From CAYTTR01 sp964440805 (lineage in GTDB: Bacteria; Acidobacteriota; Aminicenantia; Aminicenantales; Aminicenantaceae), in assembly GCA_964440805.1 (NCBI GenBank), contig CAYTTR010000053.1, positions 1-9,522 of the forward strand: a stretch of DNA of 9,522 nt. Reading direction: 5' to 3'. The translations under genes were made by a program, and so were the position numbers. This document shows positions 1 to 7,645 of this stretch, piece by piece (position 1 is the first letter of the stretch; the number at the start of each line of letters is the position of its first letter). The notes under the pieces are model-generated. The model did not search any database and was not told the DNA's origin. It saw only the letters and a program-made list of their open reading frames with translations.

Positions 1-1
1 A

Positions 2-466
2 GGAACATGTTCAAAAATTAAGCAAGGTCCTGATTTTTTGTCTTTCCTTATAGAGGAAACCAAAGTTGACTTTGTTATCGATGCTCTTTCAAACCAAGAA
101 AATAGGGAAAGAGTGGAATTTGAAAATGACCAAAGCCTCTTAATTGATAATATTGATAACATCGCCTCTAATAAATTGAGCTGTATCGTGAGCAGAACCG
201 AACCAAAGGATTTCATTGATACTTATTTTATTTTTAAAAGTTATCCGGGTTTGAAAATAGAGGATGTCTACAAGAACGCCAAATCTAAAGACGCTATTTT
301 CGATGATCCGCCAACCGCAGCCTTTCAGTTAGAAGAAGGGATTTCATTCATTAAGGAGAATCCCTCTCTCATGCCTGAGTTAAAGAGAGAAGTGAATTTT
401 AAAGACGTTATTAGCTTTTTTGAGGGTCTTCTTGAATGGATGTATGACAAATTTAAAGTGAAGTGA
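2..466 (+). CDS. AbiEii-type nucleotidyltransferase toxin, C-terminal part (5' end outside window)
   Basis: The frame is open from the left window edge, so the TTG at 38 is an internal codon and not a start. The visible 150 or so residues match the C-terminal half of the AbiEii/AbiGii nucleotidyltransferase family, the toxin half of type IV toxin-antitoxin (abortive infection) modules. Landmarks are a VDFVID segment, where the family keeps an acidic strand, and the signature NKL...SRTEPKDFIDTYFIFK, matching the family pattern KL-x-A-x-x-x-R-x-x-KD-x-x-D. The N-terminal GS/D nucleotide-binding motif would lie upstream and cannot be seen. The stop TGA is at 464-466. Family members transfer nucleotides to RNA targets such as tRNA, which is family knowledge and not tested here. 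The partner antitoxin AbiEi is usually just upstream, outside the window. Base composition is AT-rich compared with the operon at 1135-7575. Confidence 0.85.
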   Translation, partial: GTCSKIKQGPDFLSFLIEETKVDFVIDALSNQENRERVEFENDQSLLIDNIDNIASNKLSCIVSRTEPKDFIDTYFIFKSYPGLKIEDVYKNAKSKDAIFDDPPTAAFQLEEGISFIKENPSLMPELKREVNFKDVISFFEGLLEWMYDKFKVK

Positions 467-479
467 TAATCACTCTTTT
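462..479 (+). terminator. Possible weak terminator after the AbiEii gene
   Basis: AGTGAT and ATCACT form a palindrome around one central base, overlapping the TGA stop codon, and are followed by CTTTTC. The stem is only 5-6 bp and the T-run is short, so this would be a weak intrinsic terminator at best. Confidence 0.25.
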
Positions 480-596
480 CCCATAAAATATTTCTCTTTC
501 CTGCCATTAACGGGGAGAATCAAACTTTTTTCTTCCGTTTTCCTGGCCGAAAACCTTGAGGGGCATTTCTTTTCCCACGAAAGCGGGGAATTCGCC

Positions 597-923
597 ATGA
601 AAAGGTTGGAAGCAAGACTTGGCTTTACCGGCTCTCTGGCCGGAAACACCTCTTATTCCGTCCGGTTTGACAGCTTTACCAGCCCTGATGCCTGGTTTGC
701 TCCGGAGTCTTTTCCAGAATCCAGCTTCCTGGGAGCGCCGAACGGCACTGAGCCTTTTGATGTTTTTCTTTATGAAGGGTATATCCGGATTCACCGCTTT
801 CTTATCCCTGGATTAAAACTCACCATTGGGAAACAGAGAACACATTGGCTATTATCTGACCCCTTATACTATTATATGTGGCCGGAATCAACCGGAATGG
901 GTGGCCGGATTGCGCCGGAATAA
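597..923 (+). pseudogene. Truncated outer-membrane porin-like (beta-barrel) gene fragment
   Basis: Residues 1-84 alternate polar and hydrophobic positions with many aromatics. They contain LEARLGFTGSL, SYSVRFDSFTSPDAWFAPES, FLYEGYIRI and a PGLKLTIGKQR segment. This pattern is typical of the N-terminal strands of long outer-membrane porin-like barrels, where IGKQR is normally followed by a WG(T)ADK-like stretch. Here homology-like sequence ends at about base 848. The last 24 residues are read through unrelated DNA and the 23-bp repeat array (from 878), and end in a TAA formed by repeat unit 2. The same frame is open upstream to 462 and looks barrel-like from about 510 (LAENLEGHFF), so the ATG at 597 is probably internal to the old gene. 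No signal peptide is visible. A complete gene would be several hundred residues long. I read this as a fossil truncated at both ends. Family assignment is by pattern and not firm. Confidence 0.6.
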
Positions 924-972
924 GTGGCCGGAATGAATCGGAACAGGTGGCCGCTTTCAATCGGAATTTGCA
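878..972 (+). repeat. Four 23-bp tandem repeats, probable end of a lost IS21-like element
   Basis: Four head-to-tail units lie at 878-900, 901-923, 924-946 and 947-969. Each begins GTGGCCGG (GTGGCCGC in the fourth) and ends in CGGAA plus two or three variable bases; the array closes with GCA at 970-972. Arrays of this kind are transposase-binding repeats at the ends of some insertion sequences. IS21-family elements have multiple terminal repeats and TG...CA tips, which fits the closing CA. No transposase gene remains here. A second, shorter copy in the same orientation lies at 9012-9059. The repeat is seen directly; the IS21 attribution is inference. Confidence 0.7.
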
Positions 973-1034
973 CAAGGCCTTGAAATGTAGATTTATCTTC
1001 TCCATGCTAAATCTCCAATGTTTTATGAATTCAT

Positions 1035-1097
1035 CATGAGTGAATATGCACTCGTGAACATTAAATATGAGATTACGTCGCTAACGCTCGTTATGAC
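1035..1097 (-). terminator. Two small inverted repeats downstream of the operon, possible weak terminator
   Basis: Past the 3' end of the operon on the minus strand are two short hairpins. The first is at 1035-1056 (CATGAGTG / CACTCGTG, one mismatch, 6-nt loop). The second is at 1077-1097 (GTC..TAAC GCTC GTTA.GAC). Neither is followed by a clear U-run on the minus strand, so a standard intrinsic terminator is not shown. The rest of 973-1134 holds nothing I recognise. Confidence 0.2.
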
Positions 1098-1134
1098 ATT
1101 CTACATATTCTAAGCGATCATTCAGGTTAAGAGG

Positions 1135-3354
1135 TTATTCTGTGTGCATGAGATAGAAGTTCAGGATGGTCGTTGAAGCGCATTGGAAACCCTTGGCGAA
1201 CTGCTTGCACCATCCCTGGTCGATTTTAAGTCCTGCGCTGAAACCGATTCCAATCTCTTCTTTCCAGCAGTCTTCCAGTTCGACCGAGGCACCGACTCCT
1301 ATTTCGGCCGTTTTTTCGAAGCCCGGGCAAAGATAACTACCGATGTTTTTCATGTAATCTTTGGCTTCTTGGAGAGCCGCTTTATTGAGTTCTCCGTATT
1401 TGAGTATCAAGGTGCAGAGAACCCAATACGTATCCACACAGCCCACAATGGCTCCCACCACGAGACCCATATCGTCGTGGAGCATGCCGGTGGTGTCCAT
1501 TATAGTTCTCTCCAGGAGGGCCTGGTGCAGACCCGATTCCAATACGCCGACGACTTCTCCTTTCTGAGGATCGAGGTCCCACCATCCCCATCTCTCCTTG
1601 CCGTCGATTGTAACGCTCCACTCGGGAATGATCAGGATATGCCGCGAGTCCAGAACGTTCTTCGCTTTTTCGGCCGCCAGCGGAGGCAGCCCGAGCGATT
1701 CCAGATCGTCCCTTTCAAGATGGGAGAAGAGGCGAATAGGGATGTCCTGGCTGCCGGCGATCTGCATCAGCCGGGCAGTGGTCAGAGGCTGTTTTCCGGT
1801 CAATAATTCTATCACTTCTCCCTCAAGGATGGATTCGATAACGCCGCGGCCGTAGAGAAAGGTCTCGCTCATTTTCATGGCTTGTCCCGGATAGGGAACA
1901 GCCTCCATGCTGTTTTGTCTCAAATCCAGAAAAACCAGGAGTCTGTCGCCGGTTCCTTCGAAGGAGTTGATGATGATGCGGGGCAGCGAATAGTAGCCGA
2001 AAACGGACAGAGATTGTGCCAGATCACGGCAGATCTGGTCAGAAGTCGATACGAAGATCATATTGATGAGGTGCCCGGCTTCGGGCCCCAGTTCATTTTC
2101 GAGCGAAGATGTTTTCTCGAAAATAGCCTTTAGGTCTTTTTGGTCTTTCAACTGATTTCTGATGGCTTCCAGATCGTTTTTCAATGCGTTAAGGTCTTTA
2201 TTATCCAGGATATCGGTCAGATTTCCTTCCCAAGCCTCCCTCGGGATTTCACTTCCCGTGATGAGAATGGAATGTCTCTGAAAATAATGGGGTTGGTGCT
2301 CATCGCTGTGTTTCTCGAAGAGAAGGCGCTCCCATTCGATAGGTTCTTTTTCCGGCGCCTCCCATTTGAACTTGAGAATGACTTTTGTGATAGTCTCCGC
2401 ATCCTTGCTTTCTTCACTTTCCTGGCCGTAAATCACTTGCGAGAAGGAGCCGCTGTCCAGTTCTTCATCCAAGATTTGAAGGGAGGCCAGGTATTGGACG
2501 GCCTTTTTTTTCGATTCGCTCTCATCCATCGATTTTCGCCCGGCCAGTCCTGCCGTCAGTCCGCTCATGGGGCTTGATCCCTTCTCTTTCTCCTCAGCCT
2601 CGATGTGGGCCAGGATTTTGAGATACAGGGGTTGTTCGGAAATTTCCTGAAGCGCTCCTTCCCAATCTAAGACCGATTCCGTCTCAGGATCGAGCACCCG
2701 TTTTTTATCGAATTTCCCTTTTTCCACTTCCAGGGAGATGCCGACCTGGGGAAAAAAGTCCTTATCGAGATACTCTTTGACATTTTCACGTGAGGCAAAG
2801 GCTTGCCCCACCTCTGCATCGGGAAAACAGGGATCCAGGTCCATCCATCCTTCGTTCTTTTCGACCTGCACCCAGCAGTGTTTCTTTATCCTTTCTATGA
2901 GCTCGCTGTTTTGAGAGGGAAAAGACAGCGGAACATCTTTGCTGTATGAAAAATCTCTTTTTTCCGGAAACATGCTTTCGGCGAGCCGTCGGGCTTCGCT
3001 CTCTTCCAGGGTTCCGAACACATACCGCACATTTTCGCCTTCTTCTCTCAGCATCTCGGTAAGGAGAACAGCTTGTTCCTTGGCGTTTCCTTTCCGGCTC
3101 CACAGAACGCCCTGGGAAGATTTGAGTACGTCCTCATGGGGTTCAAATCGAACCTGGTCTCTAACGAATAAAAAGCTTTCCATCCATTTTTCTTCGGCCT
3201 TTCTTTCTTTATTCACATCTTTTGACACTATGGATGAGATTCCGTCTGTGTTTTTATCGCTGGATTCGCTTTGGGCGCCGCAACTGAGAATCAGGGCAGA
3301 AAGGCCCAGACCCAGGATGATTTCCCTGATGGGCTTTTTTACACAATTTTTCAT
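1135..3354 (-). CDS. Lipoprotein with transglutaminase-like domain lacking the catalytic cysteine
   Basis: This 739-residue protein starts with a type II signal peptide, basic residues then LGLGLSALILSC, so Cys25 would be lipidated. Gly at +2 favours the outer membrane under Lol rules. Residues about 58-180 fit a transglutaminase-like core: FLFVRDQVRFEP, then KGNAKEQAVLLTEMLREEG-x-x-VRYVFG, then HCWVQV (His159) and WMDLDPCFPDA (Asp174). At the position of the nucleophilic Cys in the GxC motif this protein has Ala91, so peptidase or crosslinking activity is unlikely. Residues 375-430 are helical and charged, perhaps coiled coil. A later WGWWDLDPQKGEVVG motif (589-603) recurs in large secreted proteins of this kind. 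The C-terminal 100 residues have several Cys (Cys639, 647, 676, 696, 716, 725), possibly disulfides. The start is supported by AAGAGG 7-8 nt upstream. It overlaps the upstream gene by 4 nt (ATGA), implying translational coupling. Function unknown. Confidence 0.8.
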   Translation of the reverse strand: MKNCVKKPIREIILGLGLSALILSCGAQSESSDKNTDGISSIVSKDVNKERKAEEKWMESFLFVRDQVRFEPHEDVLKSSQGVLWSRKGNAKEQAVLLTEMLREEGENVRYVFGTLEESEARRLAESMFPEKRDFSYSKDVPLSFPSQNSELIERIKKHCWVQVEKNEGWMDLDPCFPDAEVGQAFASRENVKEYLDKDFFPQVGISLEVEKGKFDKKRVLDPETESVLDWEGALQEISEQPLYLKILAHIEAEEKEKGSSPMSGLTAGLAGRKSMDESESKKKAVQYLASLQILDEELDSGSFSQVIYGQESEESKDAETITKVILKFKWEAPEKEPIEWERLLFEKHSDEHQPHYFQRHSILITGSEIPREAWEGNLTDILDNKDLNALKNDLEAIRNQLKDQKDLKAIFEKTSSLENELGPEAGHLINMIFVSTSDQICRDLAQSLSVFGYYSLPRIIINSFEGTGDRLLVFLDLRQNSMEAVPYPGQAMKMSETFLYGRGVIESILEGEVIELLTGKQPLTTARLMQIAGSQDIPIRLFSHLERDDLESLGLPPLAAEKAKNVLDSRHILIIPEWSVTIDGKERWGWWDLDPQKGEVVGVLESGLHQALLERTIMDTTGMLHDDMGLVVGAIVGCVDTYWVLCTLILKYGELNKAALQEAKDYMKNIGSYLCPGFEKTAEIGVGASVELEDCWKEEIGIGFSAGLKIDQGWCKQFAKGFQCASTTILNFYLMHTE

Positions 3355-4760
3355 TTTTTTCCTCTTAACAAAGTATGTCGGTTCGAATCATTCAGGCTTA
3401 TTTCATTCCCTATAGGGAGAGTCGCTTCCCTCCTGAATCCTCTGAAATAAAGATGAGTAGGGCTGCGCTCCGTTTTATAAGCGAGCTCAAAACGGATAAA
3501 GGTCTTAGGGGGGATGATGAAGGGAGAGGGTGGCCTGTGCGGAAGATTATCCGTTAAGGAATCATGGAGGAGGATTTTCTCATCGCCGACGACGAGCATG
3601 AATTGGGCCTCTCTCCGGATTTCGATACCGCTTCTTGAGAGGGACTGGATGCCCAAATCCATGACGACTTTTCCGTTTTCTTCGCGCATCCCGAATATCA
3701 TGACTTCCATGACATTGCCGTCTCGATGGATGGCCAGAGCTTCGGGCCTTGCTTTTGGTCCGGCAGCGGTCAAATGGAGAAGGGAAACATCATTTCTCAG
3801 GCGTATACCCAATTGAGTCAACCGGTCGGATGAGGGGATGAGAAAGGCCAATTCCTGGTGCTGGAAGATCTCCGGGGTGAACCGGATCATGCCTTCCTCG
3901 GTTGTCGAACCGCTTGCTGCATAATACAAATATCCTCCTTCTGTAGATACCCAGGTGTATTCGGTGGGTTCGATCTGGACGATATCCTTGACGTTTTTGC
4001 CCGAAAGGCTTTTTCCGCTGAGCTGAACCACGGCATACTGCCAATCCTCCGGTGCCTCGTCACCGGCATATGTGCTTCGAAAATCGACAGAATGAGCGGC
4101 GATTTCGGCCAGATTGGTCTGTATCCGGTCAAGAACTTCTCCTGGAGGCTTACCGGACCCAAGAGCAACCTTCAGGTCTCCCTGGATGGGAAGAAGAACA
4201 TGTCCGTATTGGTAGTCGAAGAATTGTAATCCTAAGTTCTCCGCATTTTCGGGTATTAAATAGACTAAGACAGCTTTCCGCTTTTCTCCCTGTTTAGCGA
4301 GCGTAAAAGGTTTTCTTAATTCGACGCCGCCAGGTACGGATTCGGTCAATTCATCTAGTTTAAAAGCGAGTCCGTCAGCTAAAAGGTAGGCGTGGTCAAA
4401 AAGCTTTTCGACCATGTAGGCAACGTCGGCCTCAACGAGTTCTGTCTCCTTTTTTTTCTTTCCCGCCAAGGTGGATACCCCCATTGTTCTATCCGATTTT
4501 CCCTCCAGTTTTTCCTTTTCGACTTTTTGTTTGGGATGAATGTTTTCCCATTCTGTCTCCAGCATAAAAAAGATCCGATCGCTGCTCGCTTTTTCTCCAG
4601 ACAGTTCACGGGCAGTGTCAGTCTTGATGATTTTTACGGAAACAGCCTTGTTGGCGGCTTTTTCATCTTGCCCGTCTGAGACATAGGCAGCACAGGAAAA
4701 AAGAGAAACAAACGAGAAAAAAAGAGGTATTAGACGTCTGGATAACAAAAAATTATTCAT
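3351..4760 (-). CDS. Lipoprotein of repeated beta-rich (Ig-like, DUF4352-like) modules
   Basis: This 469-residue protein has a lipoprotein signal (RRLIPLFFSFVSLFSC, Cys23; Ala at +2 suggests outer-membrane sorting). The first module (about 38-200) contains FFMLETEWENIHPKQKVEK and DRTMGVSTL, and a lysine-rich linker (100-105). Comparable closing strands recur three times: LVYLIPENAENLGLQFFDYQ..LLPIQG (165-194), LAFLIPSSDRLTQLGIRL (304-321) and FELAYKTERSPTHLYF..LPIG (424-451). I therefore read it as about three related beta-sandwich modules. The TEWENIHP type of segment is the kind seen in DUF4352-like immunoglobulin-fold lipoproteins. No catalytic motif is visible, so a structural or binding role at the envelope is likely. 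GAGGAG lies about 8-10 nt before the ATG. It is 58 bp downstream of the VWA/toroid gene, and its TGA overlaps the next gene's ATG. Module assignment rests on pattern only. Confidence 0.75.
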   Translation of the reverse strand: MNNFLLSRRLIPLFFSFVSLFSCAAYVSDGQDEKAANKAVSVKIIKTDTARELSGEKASSDRIFFMLETEWENIHPKQKVEKEKLEGKSDRTMGVSTLAGKKKKETELVEADVAYMVEKLFDHAYLLADGLAFKLDELTESVPGGVELRKPFTLAKQGEKRKAVLVYLIPENAENLGLQFFDYQYGHVLLPIQGDLKVALGSGKPPGEVLDRIQTNLAEIAAHSVDFRSTYAGDEAPEDWQYAVVQLSGKSLSGKNVKDIVQIEPTEYTWVSTEGGYLYYAASGSTTEEGMIRFTPEIFQHQELAFLIPSSDRLTQLGIRLRNDVSLLHLTAAGPKARPEALAIHRDGNVMEVMIFGMREENGKVVMDLGIQSLSRSGIEIRREAQFMLVVGDEKILLHDSLTDNLPHRPPSPFIIPPKTFIRFELAYKTERSPTHLYFRGFRREATLPIGNEISLNDSNRHTLLRGKK

Positions 4761-4806
4761 GACCCCTTCTCCTCACCCATGTCATGACGAAAACATTCCT
4801 TTATTT

Positions 4807-4835
4807 TTATTATCAATTTTAAGAGGATGTGTCAA
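4807..4835 (-). promoter_or_regulatory. Possible internal promoter before the second operon gene
   Basis: A perfect TTGACA (minus strand, 4835-4830) sits on the last codons of the first operon gene. The downstream -10 is poor: GATAAT after 15 bp, or TAATAA after 17 bp. It could give genes 2 and 3 some independent expression, but the TTGACA may be chance. Confidence 0.25.
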
Positions 4836-7575
4836 ATGAAGGAGGAGTGCAAAAATGGCAGCAGCGAGCTTTTCGCACACGGAAAAAAGAAGTTGGGAGC
4901 ATCTCCAAAACCCATCTGCCGTCTTTCTTTTTGAGATAGAGGCTCAGGGTTTCTCCTCCCATAACCTGAACCGGCTCCTCGAGAGTTTGGGTCCCTATCT
5001 TGAGTCGGATGCGGTAGCTTCCTTCCCGCACTCGAAGAGCTTCACCTCCTACAAGGCCACGGCCGATGACCTTCCCCCTGCTGTCAATGACCTCATAGGG
5101 CATCTGGAGCGTCTGCTCTAAAGAAGCTATCAGTTCCTCTGAGTCCCTGGCATTCAGGTAGATGCCTCCTCCCTCTCTGGCCATTTTCTCCAATTCCTCC
5201 CGCGCTTCTGTTTCCTTGATGTCAAAACCCACAATATGGAGGTTGAGCTCGATTCCGGATTGTCTGAGTGACGGCCCTATCGACCGGATGTCTCCTCCGC
5301 AGCTTTCCAACCCGTCTGTGATGAGGATGATACTTCCCTCCTCAAGGTTCTTGAAATCTTTGATAGCCTCAAGCACAGAGTAGACCAGTGGGGTTTTTCC
5401 TCTGGGCTGCAGTTTGTGGATGGTATCGATCAGAGTTTTCTTCTCCATTGGTCCGATGGGAACGAGCTGTTCTGTGTCCTTACAGGCGCGGCCATCCTCA
5501 AGGGAATAACGATGCCCGTAGACCCGAAACCCCACGCTTGAATCCTCATGAAGACTGGTGATGATCTGCTGGAGAGTGTTTTTGGCAATGGCTATTTTAC
5601 TCTCTCCCTGAATCTGTCCCCACATGGAGTTTGAAACATCGAGGACGATTTCGACATTCTTGAAAACGCCCGCTTCTTCTTTTCCCTCCTGGATGACTCT
5701 GAGAAGACCTGGCTGGGGCATCTGCTTTCTCATGTAAACCGGGACATGGCCACAGCAAAGCTCGAGCATCAAAGCACCCAGGGCAGTGGTGTAGTAGGAC
5801 ATACCCTCTTCTCTCTCCTTGCTTTCCCATGCTCCAGAATCACTCTGGTTTTCAACGAGAAGCCGGCACATCCACGATTTCCAGAGCTTCCAGTCTTCCC
5901 CTCCGAGGCTGAGCATGGCCCTTGTCCCGTAGTACCAGTAGTAGAAAGGGTAACCATCACCAGGGTATTCATACACCCACATAGGAGGGTTGTTGAGCAT
6001 GTAGCGGACAGCTGTCTTTATACGGGGGTCTTCAGGATGAGCCAGAAGCTGAAGACAGAGCGCCCCTACCGCAGCACGGACGCATCCTTCTGCGTCACCG
6101 GGTTTATAGGTGAAGACCTTGTTTTCCTCGTCATAACAGGAATGGAGGAATGCGACCGCCGCAGCCTTAGACCATTCCGGGACTTCAAAACCAGCCATCT
6201 GGGCGGCTTTGAGAGCCAGGATGAGCCAACTGCTTACGGAAATGTCGCTGTCTGTAGAATCAGGATCATAGCGCCACCCCCCATAATAAGAGGAGGAGCG
6301 ATTGACCGGCCCTTCCAATGACTCGGGTTTGTGCTCTGTGTTCTGAGTTCGGATGATCAACCGGACAGCCTCTTCAACTATCGGCTCAAGACTCACATCA
6401 TTAAGATCAACCATGGCTTCGATGAGGGCCAGGGTGGCGATTCCGTGGGAATACATCAGGTTGTCTTCCCCGATCAACCCGCCATAAAAATCCTTCTCCC
6501 TCGACCCCTCTTTATAATCTGAAGGAGGATGGTACTGACTTTTCAGGTAACGGATGGTTCGTTCTATGTTGGCCGAATAATCCTTGCCCGCACATTCCCC
6601 TCCGACAAAGGCCATGAGGCAAAGCCCGGCTATACCGGCGTTTCCCTCATACCCTCCTCCCCAGTAGCCTTCTTCAGTCTGTTCGTCGGCCAGGTAATCG
6701 AGGGCTCTCTGGAGGGCTTTCTTCACTTCTTCTGGTGTGGCTGGCCTCACCTCTTCCCCCACAACAAGCTCGTAGGGGGATTCGGCGTTTATCCCATCAA
6801 GGACCACTCTCAAGTAATAGGTCCCAGGAGCCACCCTCATCCGGACGATTGTCTCTCCTTCCCCTTCCTCTTCTGCGTTGATGTCTTTGAGCTTTTTTTT
6901 CTGATCATCAAGAAGCGTAAGTTGCTGACCAATTTTGTCAATTCCTGAAGTCCTGATGACGAGTATATCCATTCCAGGTTCGGGGATGGAAAACCGGTAC
7001 CAGTCCCAATCAGCAAGAGGAGGCTGGGCATAGCCTTCAACTGGCTTTCCCAGGGGGATGGGATTGGCCATCTCGGAGTCATCGTTCGGTTCAAACTCTT
7101 TGGATTCGTCCCAGGGACCGAGGAGTTTTACCTCAAGAGTGTAGGGTGTCGGGCTCCCCCCCTCGCCCTTTCCTCTGACCCGGATAAAATAGGTTGAGGT
7201 GGTTAAACCTATGTTTGTCAGGATCTCTCCCTCTCCCTCCTCGCCGAAGGTTGAACGTAAAATGGTGTTTCCTCGAGAGTCCAGAAAATAAAGGGAGCTA
7301 TCGATGCCAGGAACACCGCTAAGGGTTACTCGGGCGATGTGCTTTCCCTCGAGAGAAAAATCCAGTCGGTACCAATCCTCATCTTCTTCTTTCTGGAAAT
7401 AACCCTGGATAGGCTTGTCGATTTGAATGATTTGAGCCTCCTCCATGTCGTCGTTCGGCTCTCTTTCCGTTTCTTGCGCTGGAGAGACACCAGGGCAGAG
7501 AAAAAGAAGAAGGAGGACAGCCATTAGTGAAATGATATCCGCTCGGATTGAAGACATCCTTACACGCTTTATCAT
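4819..7575 (-). CDS. Secreted PPC-PPC-toroid-VWA multidomain protein
   Basis: The start is set at 7575, giving 918 residues, because AAGGAGG lies 8 nt upstream; an ATG at 7596 would use that ribosome site as codons. A Sec signal peptide (ISLMAVLLLLFLCPGVSPA) is cleaved near residue 33. Domains follow in order. Two pre-peptidase C-terminal (PPC) beta-sandwiches lie at about 38-150 and 160-272 (EPNDD...DWYRLDF; EPNDDSEMA...DWDWYRFSI). An alpha/alpha toroid of the prenyltransferase/squalene-oxidase-repeat type lies at about 280-613 (GYWGGGYEGNAGIAGLCLMAF, MYSHGIATLALIEA, YYGGWRYDPDSTDSDISVSSW). A VWA domain (about 638-825) has a complete MIDAS: D646-S648-S650, T728 and D754. A small beta module (826-883) ends the protein. 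No complement-type CGEQ thioester or protease triad is seen. It is probably periplasmic or surface-exposed and binds a partner through the metal site. It is the first gene of the operon. The Cys-rich last 25 residues have no recognised match. Confidence 0.85.
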   Translation of the reverse strand: MIKRVRMSSIRADIISLMAVLLLLFLCPGVSPAQETEREPNDDMEEAQIIQIDKPIQGYFQKEEDEDWYRLDFSLEGKHIARVTLSGVPGIDSSLYFLDSRGNTILRSTFGEEGEGEILTNIGLTTSTYFIRVRGKGEGGSPTPYTLEVKLLGPWDESKEFEPNDDSEMANPIPLGKPVEGYAQPPLADWDWYRFSIPEPGMDILVIRTSGIDKIGQQLTLLDDQKKKLKDINAEEEGEGETIVRMRVAPGTYYLRVVLDGINAESPYELVVGEEVRPATPEEVKKALQRALDYLADEQTEEGYWGGGYEGNAGIAGLCLMAFVGGECAGKDYSANIERTIRYLKSQYHPPSDYKEGSREKDFYGGLIGEDNLMYSHGIATLALIEAMVDLNDVSLEPIVEEAVRLIIRTQNTEHKPESLEGPVNRSSSYYGGWRYDPDSTDSDISVSSWLILALKAAQMAGFEVPEWSKAAAVAFLHSCYDEENKVFTYKPGDAEGCVRAAVGALCLQLLAHPEDPRIKTAVRYMLNNPPMWVYEYPGDGYPFYYWYYGTRAMLSLGGEDWKLWKSWMCRLLVENQSDSGAWESKEREEGMSYYTTALGALMLELCCGHVPVYMRKQMPQPGLLRVIQEGKEEAGVFKNVEIVLDVSNSMWGQIQGESKIAIAKNTLQQIITSLHEDSSVGFRVYGHRYSLEDGRACKDTEQLVPIGPMEKKTLIDTIHKLQPRGKTPLVYSVLEAIKDFKNLEEGSIILITDGLESCGGDIRSIGPSLRQSGIELNLHIVGFDIKETEAREELEKMAREGGGIYLNARDSEELIASLEQTLQMPYEVIDSRGKVIGRGLVGGEALRVREGSYRIRLKIGTQTLEEPVQVMGGETLSLYLKKKDGRWVLEMLPTSFFRVRKARCCHFCTPPSFDTSS

Positions 7576-7583
7576 TGAAATCC

Positions 7584-7590
7584 CCTCCTT
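7584..7590 (-). promoter_or_regulatory. Shine-Dalgarno site that fixes the operon's first start
   Basis: AAGGAGG on the minus strand is followed by an 8-nt spacer and the ATG at 7575-7573. It lies inside the extra 7 codons that an ATG at 7596 would add, so 7575 is the better start. Confidence 0.85.
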
Positions 7591-7645
7591 ACTCATAACT
7601 TAGACCGTTCTCTTCCATTTTGTATGGACTATGATGAGAGAATAT

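Noticed and set aside
38..466. TTG at 38 as the start of the AbiEii gene
   Set aside because: The frame is open to the window edge and the residues before the TTG continue the family pattern, so the gene is truncated by the window rather than starting here.
1183..1806. Long plus-strand open frame of 207 codons
   Set aside because: It lies wholly antisense to the transglutaminase-like lipoprotein gene, lacks a family signature, and its composition follows the opposite strand's codons.
2140..2577. Plus-strand open frame of 145 codons
   Set aside because: Antisense to the third operon gene; no domain and no ribosome site.
4819..4900. Frameshift at the 3' end of the VWA gene, suggested by the odd Cys-rich tail
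   Set aside because: The frame closes cleanly with TAA and I could not find a better continuation in another frame; the tail may simply be unconserved.
5746..6321. Plus-strand open frame of 191 codons inside the toroid gene
   Set aside because: Antisense shadow of the toroid region; no ribosome site or recognisable motif.
6350..6480. Complement-like thioester (CGEQ) in the toroid domain
   Set aside because: No CGEQ or GCxEQ motif is present; GGECAG is the nearest and does not fit.
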